From Himantopus leucocephalus (taxonomy: Eukaryota > Chordata > Aves > Charadriiformes > Recurvirostridae), in NCBI GenBank assembly GCA_003993805.1, contig RSEF01000002.1, positions 4,389,894 through 4,453,893 of the forward strand: a stretch of DNA of 64,000 nt. Direction: 5' to 3'. The position numbers were made by a program, and so were the translations under genes. This document shows, in pieces, positions 36,345 to 48,540 of this stretch; within the stretch, counting starts at the first letter, position 1; the number at the start of each line of letters is the position of its first letter. The notes beneath the pieces are model-generated. The model was not told where the DNA came from and searched no databases. It worked only from the letters and a program-made list of their open reading frames with translations.

Positions 36345-37060
36345 AGTTTTGTTCCATCTAAAGCCAAGACAGTGTGGACCCAACCATCAATGGTTGTAGC
36401 CCAGTGACTGCCGGGTCCAGTGTGCTGTGACTTTGAGAATAGTTACAGCCAAGCTGACAAAGCTGTTCCTGATCAACACAGAACAGAGAGTTGTCACAGT
36501 CCACAGCTGATCAGAAAACCTGCAGATCCTGCAGCTTGGCTTGCACCCAAAGTGACACTTGGGTTGTCAGGGAAAAAGGCCTCAACAAATACAAAACTGA
36601 TCACATTAAAGACCTGTACAGAAACGTCAGCATTCATATGGAACTATGGCGGGAGTACACAGGACTAATTGACATCAAGGTCAGGATCAGTCAAGGAAAC
36701 CGAATGCCGTTATTGCTGTTTAACCTGACAAACAAGCCCCTAATCTTCATGCTGGGGTCAGATGGCAGCTGTGACTAGCAGAGCAAAACAAACCACTGCA
36801 ACGGCATTTGCAGAAGGTCTGGTCCTGCTCAGTGACTCCTGGGAAGGAAGGAGTAGGAACATCTGGATCATGGAGTCATTCTGTACACTTACTGACCAGA
36901 AGAGCCAAATTAATTAGTGCTGTGGGTTTCAGGTCAAACCTATCTACCAGTCATGCTCAGTCAATGACTGTGAGGCCTGGGAAGTACGCACTGGAAAATC
37001 TGTGGTCACTCCAGGTGACGCGGTCACTCCAGGTCACATGGTCTGGCAGTAAAAATGGGT
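36345..37060 (+). mobile_element. Decayed R2-like non-LTR retrotransposon (reverse transcriptase)
   Basis: Pieces of a reverse transcriptase lie in order on the + strand, in three different frames. First, from 36436: a TAKLTKLFLINTEQR block and then SENLQILQ (near 36511), resembling the R2-type region before the catalytic core. Second, from about 36545: HIKDLYRNVSIHMEL, then DIKVRISQGNRMPLLLFNL, where R2-clade enzymes have the RGVRQGDPLSPLLFN motif. Third, at 36801: TAFAEGLVLLS, in the place of the catalytic FADD motif with both acidic positions disturbed (EG for DD). Stops and at least two frameshifts show that it is dead. The motif wording fits the R2 group rather than CR1, whose motif is FADD followed by TKL. 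No 28S rDNA flank was seen, and exact ends are unclear. Confidence 0.72.
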
Positions 37061-37469
37061 CCTTGTATCAGAACACGAAGGCCAGATCTAGCTGAAGAGC
37101 GAAAGACTGGGTTGACCAGATACAGAAGATCATGATAATGTACATTAAAACTTATGTAGAAGTTCTTTCTCTTTAATGTATTCTCTGTGCCAAGCCTCAC
37201 ATTTAGCAGGAAAGTCAGACATGAAGGAAAGCTGTCCAGCAGCAAGGATGCCAGCATTCAGGGGGTTGTTAAGGAATGTCTCTTTTCACCCCTTCACATG
37301 CAGCAGTTTGCTAAACACCAGTACTAGAGACGGAGTGTGGGGTGTAATAAGGTTCATTAGCTTCATCCCCATACGCAGGTTTGCTGTCAGCACAAAGTAG
37401 GGAGTAGGGAAGGAATTTGAGATACTGTTGCTGGCAGCAAAGAGGAGTAGGAGAGACCGGACACCGAAA

Positions 37470-37758
37470 GTGAGATGCAGAGACTATGGGAGTCAAACTC
37501 TCCTGAGCACTGGCAGTGGATATGACAAAGGGCAATAACCACAAACTGCAGCTTGGGCAGTTCAGGCTGGACACTGAGTATGACATTTCCATTAGCAGGG
37601 AAGGGTAGCAACAGAGTAGGTTCCTAAGAGAAATTGTCAGATCTCCATCCTTGACTCACCATCCAAGACTTGCGTAGGCAAAACCACATCTGAGTCTGTG
37701 ATAGTCCTGCTTCAAGCAGGAGGTCAGACTGGAGGCATACAGAGGCCTCTTCCAACCA
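37470..37758 (+). mobile_element. Old CR1 LINE fragment
   Basis: Diverged CR1 3' region in + orientation. Recognisable parts include GGGCAATAACCACAAACTGC, a TTCAGGCTGGACACTGAG segment, GATCTCCATCCTTG, and the 3' GCTTCAAGCAGGAGG...CTCTTCCAACC block. The octamer tail is absent or lost. Divergence suggests an old insertion; it lies about 400 bp downstream of the R2-like relic. Confidence 0.7.
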
Positions 37759-38045
37759 AGGAGGAGAGATTTAAGGCAACAGATGTTCATGAAATTGGAT
37801 AAATATCTTTGACCATAGTTCCATCTTCACACTCTACAATCATTACAAATTGCTCCAGATCTCTTCTCCTCTTGTTTATTGCTTATCTTCTTGTCAGTAG
37901 ACTATACATGGTAAGGTATTCTTGGAAAAGCAGTGTTCAGAATACGGAGATCCGTTGCAAGAAAGTCCTGGAAAACATTGCAAACAGAGTTTCCTGACAA
38001 CCTGGAGAGCAGAACAGAGACATTAACAGATTCCTCACTGGCTGC

Positions 38046-38119
38046 CACTTGCCTCCTGTAGAACCAACGACCTCAGCGACGANCACTTGCCTCCTGTAGA
38101 ACCAATGACCTCAGCGACG
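38046..38119 (+). repeat. 37-bp direct duplication around N at 38083
   Basis: CACTTGCCTCCTGTAGAACC and the bases that follow are present on both sides of the N with one substitution. Contig-overlap signature. Confidence 0.87.
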
Positions 38120-41100
38120 GAGCCCAGCTCTCAGCTCAGGAAATCTCACATGGCACCATTACAACCCACAGAGCTGTTGCTATGACTCTTTTTTATCTCC
38201 AGTATATATTAACATATCTCCTTAGTCATGAATTATTGGGGAAGGATGTTATGTTTCTCTGGAGAAAGAGAGAAAAGAGAGAAAGTGTTGGTGTGATTTT
38301 GGACAAGAAAATTCAGCTGCAAATGTATTGTTTTATCTTGCTGGCTGACACTGTACTTCTGTTGTCTTTCACACAGCGCGTATAGAGGTGTGAGTCTTGT
38401 TGAAGAGAATACAGAACACTTCATCTTTGTTCATATTCCTTTCCTATGACTATTTTGGGGACTTACAAATGTAATCAAGGCCTCATAGGTTATCAAGCTC
38501 AGCTGAGTTGTCCGTGCACTTGTTCTTCTCCCAGGGCAAATGGCAGGCAATACAAATTATTCCAGACTCCCTTCATCAACAGCTGTGCACCAAAATAAAT
38601 TACTTCCTATTTCCCATGGGCTGTAAGCATGCACCGTTACCACACAGCTAAAATGGCCAAGGTTGTAGATATCTCCAGCTGAGCACATTACTTGGTGCTT
38701 CATTTGTCAATGCAGAGAAGTGGGAAAATTTAGGGCACAAGTCACCTGTCATATTTTAAAAGTCTGTTTCGGGTAAAATGAATGATACGCAGCGAGCACC
38801 TATTCCTTCCCGTTATCTACACAGAGAATCTAGGCAAAAGCTCAAATGTGGCACTGGAGTCATCTGTATCTGGCTTCATGGATCCCACTCGCTGTCACTT
38901 TTTAAGGCACCTTAATTATGTGTCTGACATATAAACTTGGGAAGAAAGAGGAGTAAAAGAGGTAAAACATCCACATCTTAGCCTGTGCTAAGAGTTAATA
39001 ACCCAGCAAGGACTGGGTAGACAATCTGAATGATTTCATTACCAAATTACTGTTCCAAGTTTGGTTTATAAACACAGCTATATGGTATAACTGACATGTA
39101 TTTCAAGGTGATGGGTTGATACTACACAACATTCTGACTGAACAAAATGGCACTGTACAGTATCCATAGGACACATCTCACAAATGAAGAACAAGTTAAA
39201 GGTCAGAACTTGGAAATGTCTGTCAGTAAAGAATCACTATTATTTATAGGATATTTGTAGAGTTTTTCAGCGATTTGTGTGTCCTGATGCTGTTGCAGAT
39301 TTCCTGCCATTTTCTGGGTATAGATAAAATGGCGTCTGACAATAGGGAAACATGAAGACAGGACTACAGTGCCCAGACTTGTCCTTTTGATGTTTGTTAC
39401 AGAAGGTCATCTTCCTTTCTATCCCTGGGCCCGTGCTCTACCACCAAATCTCAGGCGCGTTGGCCATGTACCACAGCTTTATCCATCTGAGTTGGGGACA
39501 TGGAGCAGATACTTGGCTCATTTCCTTCAGCCTTTCACAAAAGTGGATCCCATGAACGCTGTGCAAGCAAAGTAGGACCCTTTCTAGAGCGGCATGGAGT
39601 GCATGCTGGCTTCCCTGATGGGAACAGCCAATATCTGGTCTAGCAGTGCTGGTTTCTTGGCAGGGCTGTCACAAGAGACAATTTTGCATCATGGACAGAA
39701 AATATATTTAGGGCCTTTTCCTCTACTTTTCTGCTTAAGGAGAGATCATGGTCAACTCAGTTTTCTATTAAACTCTTTCTTTGATAACAAATGTTGACAA
39801 TTAAATTTTAACACCCAAAATATATTGTCTTCTCTCTGGCATCTAGCTGAGAGACTCACTTACCTAGTCCATCCTGTCGCCTGATGTCCACAAACCTTAG
39901 TAAAACTGAGATTTATGTCAGTTCGTCAAGACTTGTTCCTATGCCTGCCCTAGTACCCTTAGCAAATTGCAATCTTCAAAAGAATCTTGCTGATCATTCT
40001 GCCAGTGAGTAGAGAAATCTCCCAATGCTTTCTAGCAGGCAACCTTTTTTTTTCAGTCCAGTTCTAGTAATTTTTGCCAAGTGAAGCTGATTTAAATATC
40101 AAATTGGTCATAGTGACAGTGGCGTACAGAGGGAAAAAGAAGCTGTGATGAGGCCTTATTTGAAGCATGGAGTGTCTGGGGAGTGGGAGACTGAGCTTGC
40201 ACTGAAGTTTGTGGCAAGTTTTCCTTGTGGGATAAATTGGAATTTGATTGACCTTAAGCTGAACAGTCTGAGTTATTGACATGAAATATTTTCTATAGCC
40301 TGTCTCTCAGGGAAGATTCCAGGTAATAAACTATTTCTTGCTTTTCTAAATAGCTCCTACAAGAAGGTAGTGAAGTAATGTTGCGTAGCCGTGAAAAAGG
40401 AGGGGCTAATTGGGCAGTCCAATGTCAAAGAGGAAGATAAAATCATCTGCTGTGCTTGTGGGAACAAAACAATTTAGGTTAGTACTCAAGCGTATTTGCA
40501 GAGAGCATATTTGAAACTTGTAAACATAATTATTCCCTGAGGAAATGCAATTCTAATAGCCCTGTTCCCTATGCAAGGAACCGAAACGCACAACAGCTAC
40601 CCGACACATCTTGAACTTTGAATCCCTGTGTTCAAACCTACGTAATTAATGCTTGTAAAGAAAGTACAGACCAAGAATCACTCACAGATGCGATCCGACA
40701 AATAAATTCTTTCTCTGGACTGTTGCGCAAAGCAAGCATGGTAGGAATATCAGGATAAGCCAAGGTTTATTTAAAACCAGGAGCAAATATTTGCTGAACA
40801 TCTCTTGAATATTCGTAGTTTAAATGACTGAAAATAAAACGTATACATACTCAGTTTGCTCCGTTGTTTACAGATTCTTCATATTAACAAATCTATACTG
40901 TATTTTTGGTATTGCTTAAAAAACTTGATTCATATTACAGTCAGTCACATCCATAGCTATATGCACCCTGAAACAAAATAGTTCTAACCTTTGGCTTATG
41001 CATCATTCCTGCAGGGGAACGTAGGTTTTCTCAGCATAGCAGGCTCAACTTTTTCACTATTCCTGAAGCACTTCACAATTTAGGCTTGTCAACCATTGAC

Positions 41101-44100
41101 ACTGAGGCAGCAAAATGCTACCGTTGTGGGTGGGTGTGGAATTTGAGCCAGCTGTCTCCCACATCCACTTTTTAAGATGATGAACAGGGAGGAAAACAAC
41201 CCCGACGGGGATGGAGAACCTACAGATCTGTATAACTATTCCCGCTCAGCATGAGCTGGAGCGCATGAGGTGGACCCCTTCTGCAGCTCTGCACCTGGTG
41301 GATGAGTACACAGGATGTTAGGCTGTATTGATACAGGAGCTTTCTCACAAGCCTCGTTCTCAGATGTCACCACTGGATTATGGAAGAGAATTACGAGTAT
41401 CCTTACCTTTGAGCATTGCCAGAAACACTGCAATTCGACAAACATAAGAGCCGCCAGATTTAAGTATAAGGTTATATCCTTCCATGCGGTAGACCATTGG
41501 CTGCACCCACAATAGTCAGATGACCAGGAACTGTGACTTCTCTTTGATTAGATTTTTTCATATGGCCTCTTGCGTATTTTTCTTATGGGTGAGTAAATGC
41601 CTTTGGGTTCTTCGGTAGTGCCCGGTACCCAGGCATCACACCGCACACCTCTCTGCACCAGTGCCATCCCAGACACTGTCAGCCTCATGAAGACATATTA
41701 CTGCTTCATCCTGGATTTCATGGTGTCCCAGAAGTTTCATTAATCTGTCGGTAGAAAGTTCATTGAGGAGAGAGTGATGTAAATTACCTCTTAACTGCAG
41801 GAAACAAGCAATTTCTGGTACATTTACATATCTATTTGCAGAACTCTGGTTTGTGCTGCGGCTTCTGTAATGCTTACATGTGGTACCAAATCATATCAGA
41901 ACCCTTCTCATTTGTTAACTAACACCAACAAATAAATTAGCTCGAGAAAAGGCATACAGAAGAGATCACTCTGATAGAGGCTAATGGGATCCTAAGAAGG
42001 TCTGATCAAGAAATTCCTGGCATTTATTTTCTCCCCTGCAAAAGTATCAGCTTTTTATGGAAACGAGCACAGCATTTCAACAGGGCTGTAATGTCTGGTC
42101 AAGGAAGGGTCTGACTAAAGGAGCAATAGTTCACTGTTTATTCCAGGAGCTTTGGGACTGCAATTCAAATCTCTCTCCTGTCCGATTTAGACCACGGACT
42201 TGCACTCAGACTCCTGTATCACTGAGCGATGCTGGTGCTGAGTGTAAGACTGAGTCTCTAATCAGTCAGTACCATCTAAGAGCAATTTAGTATAATAATT
42301 CTTTTTTCTCCAATCCATTCACTGTCCTCTAGACACTACTTGCTTTAGCTTTCTGCTTATTTTCAACCACCCAGTTTTCATGTTAGCTGAATAACAATAA
42401 TAAAACAATTATGAGAAATAAAAGAACAGCTGTACCATTGCCCAGGAGAGAGCATTGTGAGGGTATGTGTGTGTCTGACCAGGCTTGCAGTAATAGAGAA
42501 ATGACAGCTTTTCTCCCAGTCAGTCACAGTTCTTAGAAATACAAAGACTCAATACGCAGAAAACAACATCCTGGTTTCATAAACACATATGGACAATATA
42601 AGAAAGCTCTCTGGAGGAAGCAGAATCAGACTGCCCCAGGCAGTTACATATGAACTAGCTGCTGTTGTGAGTATTATCACTGTAAGTCCCTGTTGGTACC
42701 TGAAAAATCCTGGAGGGAAATTTGTCAGGAGATACACTGCAATAATACTGCTTGAATAATGGACAGGTTTGATTACCAGTCACTCTGGCCTGTCCAGCAA
42801 GGCCAAAAATTGCCAGCTCTGTAAATTGCATAGCGTTCCTGCCTTTCTGAATGTAAGGGAAACCACAGCAGGAGGGGAGATGCACCTGCTCGGGGGAGCG
42901 CTGTGAGCAAGCACTTACCCTCCACAAAAGCATCTGGGGCAGGAGAAGGGTTGGCTACAGAAAAGCAAAATCCCATGTCTGGTGTCAACAGCTTGCAGTC
43001 ACTGGTGTTCCAAATCCTTCACCCAGCGCAGCTCAGCACTCTTGGGGTCCCCCCAGTAGTTGCTGGTTACCCTCTGGATGCTACAGCAAGTGTGGAGGCC
43101 ACTTTAGTCACATCACTCCATCCCTGGGGCCCTTGTAACCCAGCGCTGTAGCGAAGAGAAGAATTACGTATAGGTGCCTGAACAGCTCTATTTTTTTTTT
43201 GCCTGCTGATGTCTATAGCAGTGTTGCTAACTATAAGAAGGCCTGGAGCAGCTCATTTTTTAATGAGTGTTGCAAAACAATCCCAACCAATAAAAAAAAT
43301 AATTCATGACTAGTATTAGCGAAGTAAACACAGCTGACAGGAGACCTTACACAAGAACTGACATAAAACATCACACAAAAAAACTCCTCCCTCTCCAGCA
43401 GGCTCCAGTGGCTTAGAGGACAAAACAACTGCTTGTTCTTCAATTAAGCCTAGTTCTTAGAAGCATAAAAGCTTACCCAGAAGATACTATTTACTGTTAA
43501 TTGCTCCTTTCAGATTTGTAAACATGGCTTTTTGCAACACAAGGATAACTCATCTGAAGTTATCTTCTTCCAAGCAGGACACAGAAACCTACAGCAACCC
43601 GTCCAAACAGGCTGATTCTTCAGTGTCATATATTGCATTCTGGCAATAAACTGCTTGTGAGCAGGCTGGAGAGCATGGGCTACATCCTGAAGTGTTTTGG
43701 TAGGAATTTCACCGGGGGGGGTGGGGGGGTGGAGGAAGGAAATGGAAAAGAGCAATAACTGTTGGGCAAGGGCAATTTACAAACAGAAACAGGAGAATAA
43801 ATCACTCATTTAAGGTTATTTGTTCATTCTTGATGAATGTGCTACAATTCCCTTTGTGGTCTCTTTCCCTGAATTGCCCTGATCAAGTTATGGTTGACCT
43901 TCTTTGTCTTTTTAAACAAGGCATTGACTTTGTTTCTATTTTTATTGAACTATATAATCCCTTTATGGACTTGGTGACATTAATATCCTCAGGGGACTGT
44001 CTCGATTCCAAGTCAGTGAGCTGTTTTGCTTTCCTTTTCCCATCTATACACGCAATAGCATTACTACTGACAATTAATTCAATAATCCACCGGATTGAGG

Positions 44101-46543
44101 AGCACTTTTCCAAGAATCTTGTGTGGAGTGTCTTGTGAAAATATCAGGTTTGATTAGACTTTTAAACTGAGCGTTCAGAACTGACAGTAAGATTTGTGGT
44201 TTAGCAAGTACAAACAAATACGCAGATTTAATCTGCCTTAATTTAGAGTTGAAGGATTGTTATGAACCTATGAGAGAAACTAGAAAGATATGACCTGGTT
44301 TTTAATCCATAGGATTGGGAAGATTGTTTAGTTAGAAAGATCAGTCTACTGGTACACAGCATAATTTAGTGACAAAGGGACAGACCCAAGGTTGGGACAA
44401 GTGTTGGGACACAGATTATTCAAACTTCCTGTGCTGACTTGGGCACCAGTTGCTGACCAGTAGGAAATGCTGAAGAGAAGAACACATTGGAAACACTTTC
44501 TCCTCTTGATTCAAGCACTTCTGGCTGTAGTTAAGTACTGCCACAAAAATAGGGTTCAGAGCCCAGAGGATCCCTGGGGATAGATGTCTGACTCTCACGT
44601 GGCAAGGGGAGGCAGAGGAATATTTCCTTGGATTGTTTCTAGGATTTGCATTAAATATTGAGGGGAAAAAAAACCACTGACTTCAGGGACTGTCAAGGTT
44701 TCCACCCCAAGAACTGCACAGTGGTTGGCTTTGTAATGCAACCTCTGGGGCAGAGCTGCGTGCCTGAACCATTCTGACTGTTCCCTGCTTTGCTTCCGTT
44801 TCTCAGAGAACTCATCCCTTGTCTTTGGGCTCATTCCTGATGTTCAGATGAAAACTACCTGACTTTACTCCTGGTGGAGCCAATGCAAAAAATCTGACCT
44901 TCAGTGCTGTGTCCTTACCCCCTTTAATTTCTCCTACACTGAGAAATTAAAGCATGGCAAGAACAGCTTCTGAAATATAATGGTCCCTCCTGTCAGCGGA
45001 GAGTGTGCTGCTGGGCACAGCTGAGGCCTGAGACAGCAAGCATCTCCTGGATAAATCAGAAATTAACAGGCCAACATGTGTTCCCAACAGGCTCTTTGGT
45101 TGTGGACCCCTTGTTTAATACAATAGATGCGGGGTCTTCTGTGCTGGTTGTTCCCCAGGGCCAGGGAATGCATTTAACTTACGCGTTATCTGCTTGGACT
45201 CCGTAGTACTGATGAAATGCAGTTCTGAAACCATGACCACAGGTATCCCAAAACAAAAGGCACCAGATGAGTGGCAGAGAGCTGCTTGCTTACCCGCCAT
45301 AGCACACTCAACTAGCCAACAGCCTTGTTTAGCACTGCCTGGAGGTCATTACACACAATCGTTGTCTTAGACTATGCTAACATGTTAGACAAATTGCTTT
45401 TGAGCATCTGCAGGATTACAGGAATCATGTATATGCAATTATTGTCTTTTCCCCAAATCTTCTGTCCAAATGACATCCATTCTCAATGGGGTGTAATTTT
45501 TCTGGTTAGTTTATTTTGTGCTACTCTCTGTCACCACAGCGGTGAAACATCCTCTGTATAAAATCAACAGCAATGGTAAAACCTGGCTTTGACTCGAGCT
45601 GGAAAGGAGCTGTGATGCCTGGATCTGCTGTTGCACAGACTAGTTCTGTATCTTCAGCCTCCTTCACTTAGCAGAATCTACCTTGAGTTACTCCTGGGCA
45701 AAGGAGGACAGACTTGGACTCTTTAAAGCAGTCTTTCTAAAAATAAATGGACTAAAGCACTCACCATGAGGGTCCTGCAGCTGCTGGGATGTCAGTGAAG
45801 AATTTGAAAGTCTGGCTCCACCTCCAGGGTCAAAAGCCTCATGCTGACACAATAGGGAAATGCGGTGGTAAGTGAGTATCCTATGGCAGGGACAGGCAGG
45901 CAGTGTTCCCAAACACACACTGCTATTTTTAAAGGAGAGTTGTGTTACGAAACGTGAGTTTGTGCTGCAGTTTTGAACAGGAAGCATGCATGTGTGTTCT
46001 GTTAGCGGGATAAGTAGAAAGCGTGCATTAATTACTGTATTTGTGAATGTTTGAAGTGGAGAGACAGTAGAGTGGTGACACAGTACACCAGGCTAGAAAG
46101 GGTTGTTAGGATAGAAGAGCAGCATCAAGTCAATGCACGAATACCCTGGATGAAAAAGTGTCCCTAGGTCTCCTCAAATTTCCATGGCTATTATATTTCC
46201 ATTATAAACTTTGAAAACCTGATCAAATAAGCCTTCTGACTCTCCCTGGCTGGCACGCTGTAGAAAGCCATCAGTGACTCACAATTTGTTACATAAACTC
46301 GTTGATAACTCTGTGCTACCCACCAATATGGAAGAGCACATTAATTTCATGCCACTCCACAGTTCAGTGCTGCCAGCTCGCACCCTTCACTGTGAGTATC
46401 CTGCTAGTTCACACTTCACTTATTTCTCCAGCTTTGGCAGTGAAGCCATTGGAAAGGAACTTAGTGAAGAAAACCCGAAAAGCCCTCCAAATTTTTTCTG
46501 CTCTGACTGGTTGGGGAGAGACTCCTGAACACATGATGCAAAG
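38120..46543. other. Long anonymous noncoding block
   Basis: About 8.4 kb with no recognised gene, RNA or mobile element. It contains one G-rich tract at 43714-43733 and short homopolymers. Open frames are all near 100 codons or shorter and carry no known motif. Old diverged repeats may be present below my ability to recognise them. Confidence 0.55.
43714..43733 (+). repeat. G-rich tract
   Basis: Eight Gs, T, seven Gs, then TGG: a nearly pure G run with T interruptions. It could fold as a G-quadruplex on the + strand, but no gene start is visible nearby to suggest a regulatory role. Confidence 0.8.
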
Positions 46544-46544
46544 N

Positions 46545-46580
46545 GGTTGGAAGGGACCTTTAAGATCATCAAGTCCAACC
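46545..46580 (-). mobile_element. CR1 fragment starting at an N junction
   Basis: GGTTGGAAGGGACCTTTAAG followed by ATCATCAAGTCCAACC is a typical CR1 3' segment in minus orientation. Its octamer tail should lie to the left but is replaced by the N at 46544, so bases may be missing at that junction. Confidence 0.82.
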
Positions 46581-48282
46581 ATAAATAAGCATCTTCAAAA
46601 CCCCGCTTTTGGAGGACTTCCTATGATTTCTAAAAATTTAACATTGGCAACACCAATTTTAAAATCACTTCTGATCTCTGCGCTTACCAGAAACTGCCCC
46701 AGAAGCAGCTCAGATGAGAGTGTGCTAAAGCACAGTGCTGGCTTAGCTTGCTGTTCCTAACAATAATCGTTCTTGGACAACCTTTCATCAGATCTTAGTA
46801 ATTACAGTCAAGATTAGCTAACACTAATGAATAAGACTTGGCAGTGGGGATTTTTTGTTTGTTTGGGGGTTTTTTGTGTCGTTTTTTTTTTAAAAAAATA
46901 GTCTTTCCAAGGCTCTTCAGCAATGAATGCAAACCCTGATTTATGACGCACAATGGAAGAAGGAGAAAAAACCCCGACCTATCTTTTCTTTTTTGGAGTT
47001 GACTCATTACCTGCTGGGTATCCAGTAACCTTCACTGCAACCAGTATTTCAGAAGTGTGATAGTTCTATCTAAGCAGAAATCATGGTCCCATATGGCATT
47101 TTCTGCAGCAGCAAAGATGGTTCATGCTCCCTCACTGTTCACTTCCATCTTCATGTCAGTTCACTTGCGCCCTCATTGAGCTCTTGTAACTCTTTGTGAG
47201 CTAAGATGAAAACCAGATCACTAAATCAATTGGGGTGAGCAAAAAGCACTAAACACAGGTAAAACCTTTTACTGACTATTTCTATCACTTTGCATTTCAA
47301 AAATATCACCTAAAAGCTCCTCAGGTGCACTGTCTTTCAAGATGATCATTTAAATGTCTTTTTTGACCATAAAATCTAAATGCTTTGGGATTTAACCTGG
47401 AAAATACTATTGCCATGGTTCAGGCTGATTTGGCAGACATTCTCCAGCTCCACCATCAGCTCAGTCTTTGAAGGAAAAAACCATGAAGTTAACTAGTTAG
47501 AGACTGTAAGTTCTTCTTCCAGGAAGTGTTAAGCAATCCAAGCTTCATTCATCTTGTTACGGAAATAAACAACTGCTTATTGGAATAAAGGAATTACAGT
47601 CCCCTGTCAAGCTCACTTCTTGCATTTACTGGATATATAAGAATATCCAAACCTGATCAGCCCCTTAATGTCTCCCGGCTGAAGCAGGAGAGGGGAAAAA
47701 ATACCTGTTAAAGTTATACATTAAAATTTCATTTTAACCCGGTGGTAGAGAAATGCTTGGCTTAAGCATCAAAACCTAAGTATTCAATGTCACTTATAAG
47801 TATCTAGGCATAAGTACTTCAGAGGGAATGTTCTAATTACTCATTTGAATATATGCTCCTCTTCAGCCTTTTCCACAATTTTGTTCTCGTTGCTGCCCAG
47901 TGGCACAGGATAATTTTTGTTTCCTTATTTATAAAGGTCTCTCTCTCCCCTCAGATGAGGTTTTGTCTGTGGTGGGATTGGTTGCCTTAGGGCTTTGGTG
48001 CTATGGGCTTTTCAACATTACATCTCAAGTATCAAAAAATTGCTCACCACCTTGTGGGAGTTTGGCAGTCTTTGTAAAGAGTTGGTGCTGTTCCAGGTTG
48101 TAGTAGACAGCTGTCATGCAACAGCACGAGCTGTAAAATGCCTTTGTCAGGGAGCAGCAATGGCCAGCTGCTCCCTGAGGTGCAGGGAGCCAGGGGCTAA
48201 GAGTGACAAACCAGCCAGCAGAGCTAGGACCTCACTGGCCGAGACCCTGACCCACAGTGCCCCAAAAACAAGGCAGATCCAG
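46581..48282. other. Anonymous noncoding sequence
   Basis: No gene was recognised. A T/G-rich, then A-rich low-complexity stretch lies at about 46850-46900. Confidence 0.6.
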
Positions 48283-48540
48283 AGATGGCACCCAGGCTCA
48301 GTCAAGAGTCCAAATCATCAGGAAAGTTCATGGTGATGAGGCAATTCCAAGGTCAAGCCAGGAAGTCAATGTGCAGGTCAGGATCAGGTCTAGCAATAAT
48401 AACTAGAGTCAGACGCAGTCCTATGATTGCCACGCAGGTCCATGGTGACAAGGTAGGTCCAAAGTCAAGCTGAGAAGTCAGCCTGTGGGTCAGAGTCCAG
48501 ATCAGTGGCATCCATGTCCAGACACAGCTATGATTGAGCA
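48283..48540 (+). repeat. Diverged minisatellite, ~112-bp unit
   Basis: Two main units start at 48327 and 48439 with TTCATGGTGATGAGG and TCCATGGTGACAAGG. Each continues with AGGTCAAGCCAGGAAGTCA-like and CAGGTCAGGATCAGGTC-like segments. A partial unit precedes them. Within the unit, TCAAG/CAGGTC words repeat on a shorter scale. It is long diverged and unassigned to any named family. Confidence 0.7.

Noticed and set aside
46302..46760. 152-codon open frame on the + strand
   Set aside because: It runs through the N at 46544 and a CR1 fragment, so its length is partly an artefact.
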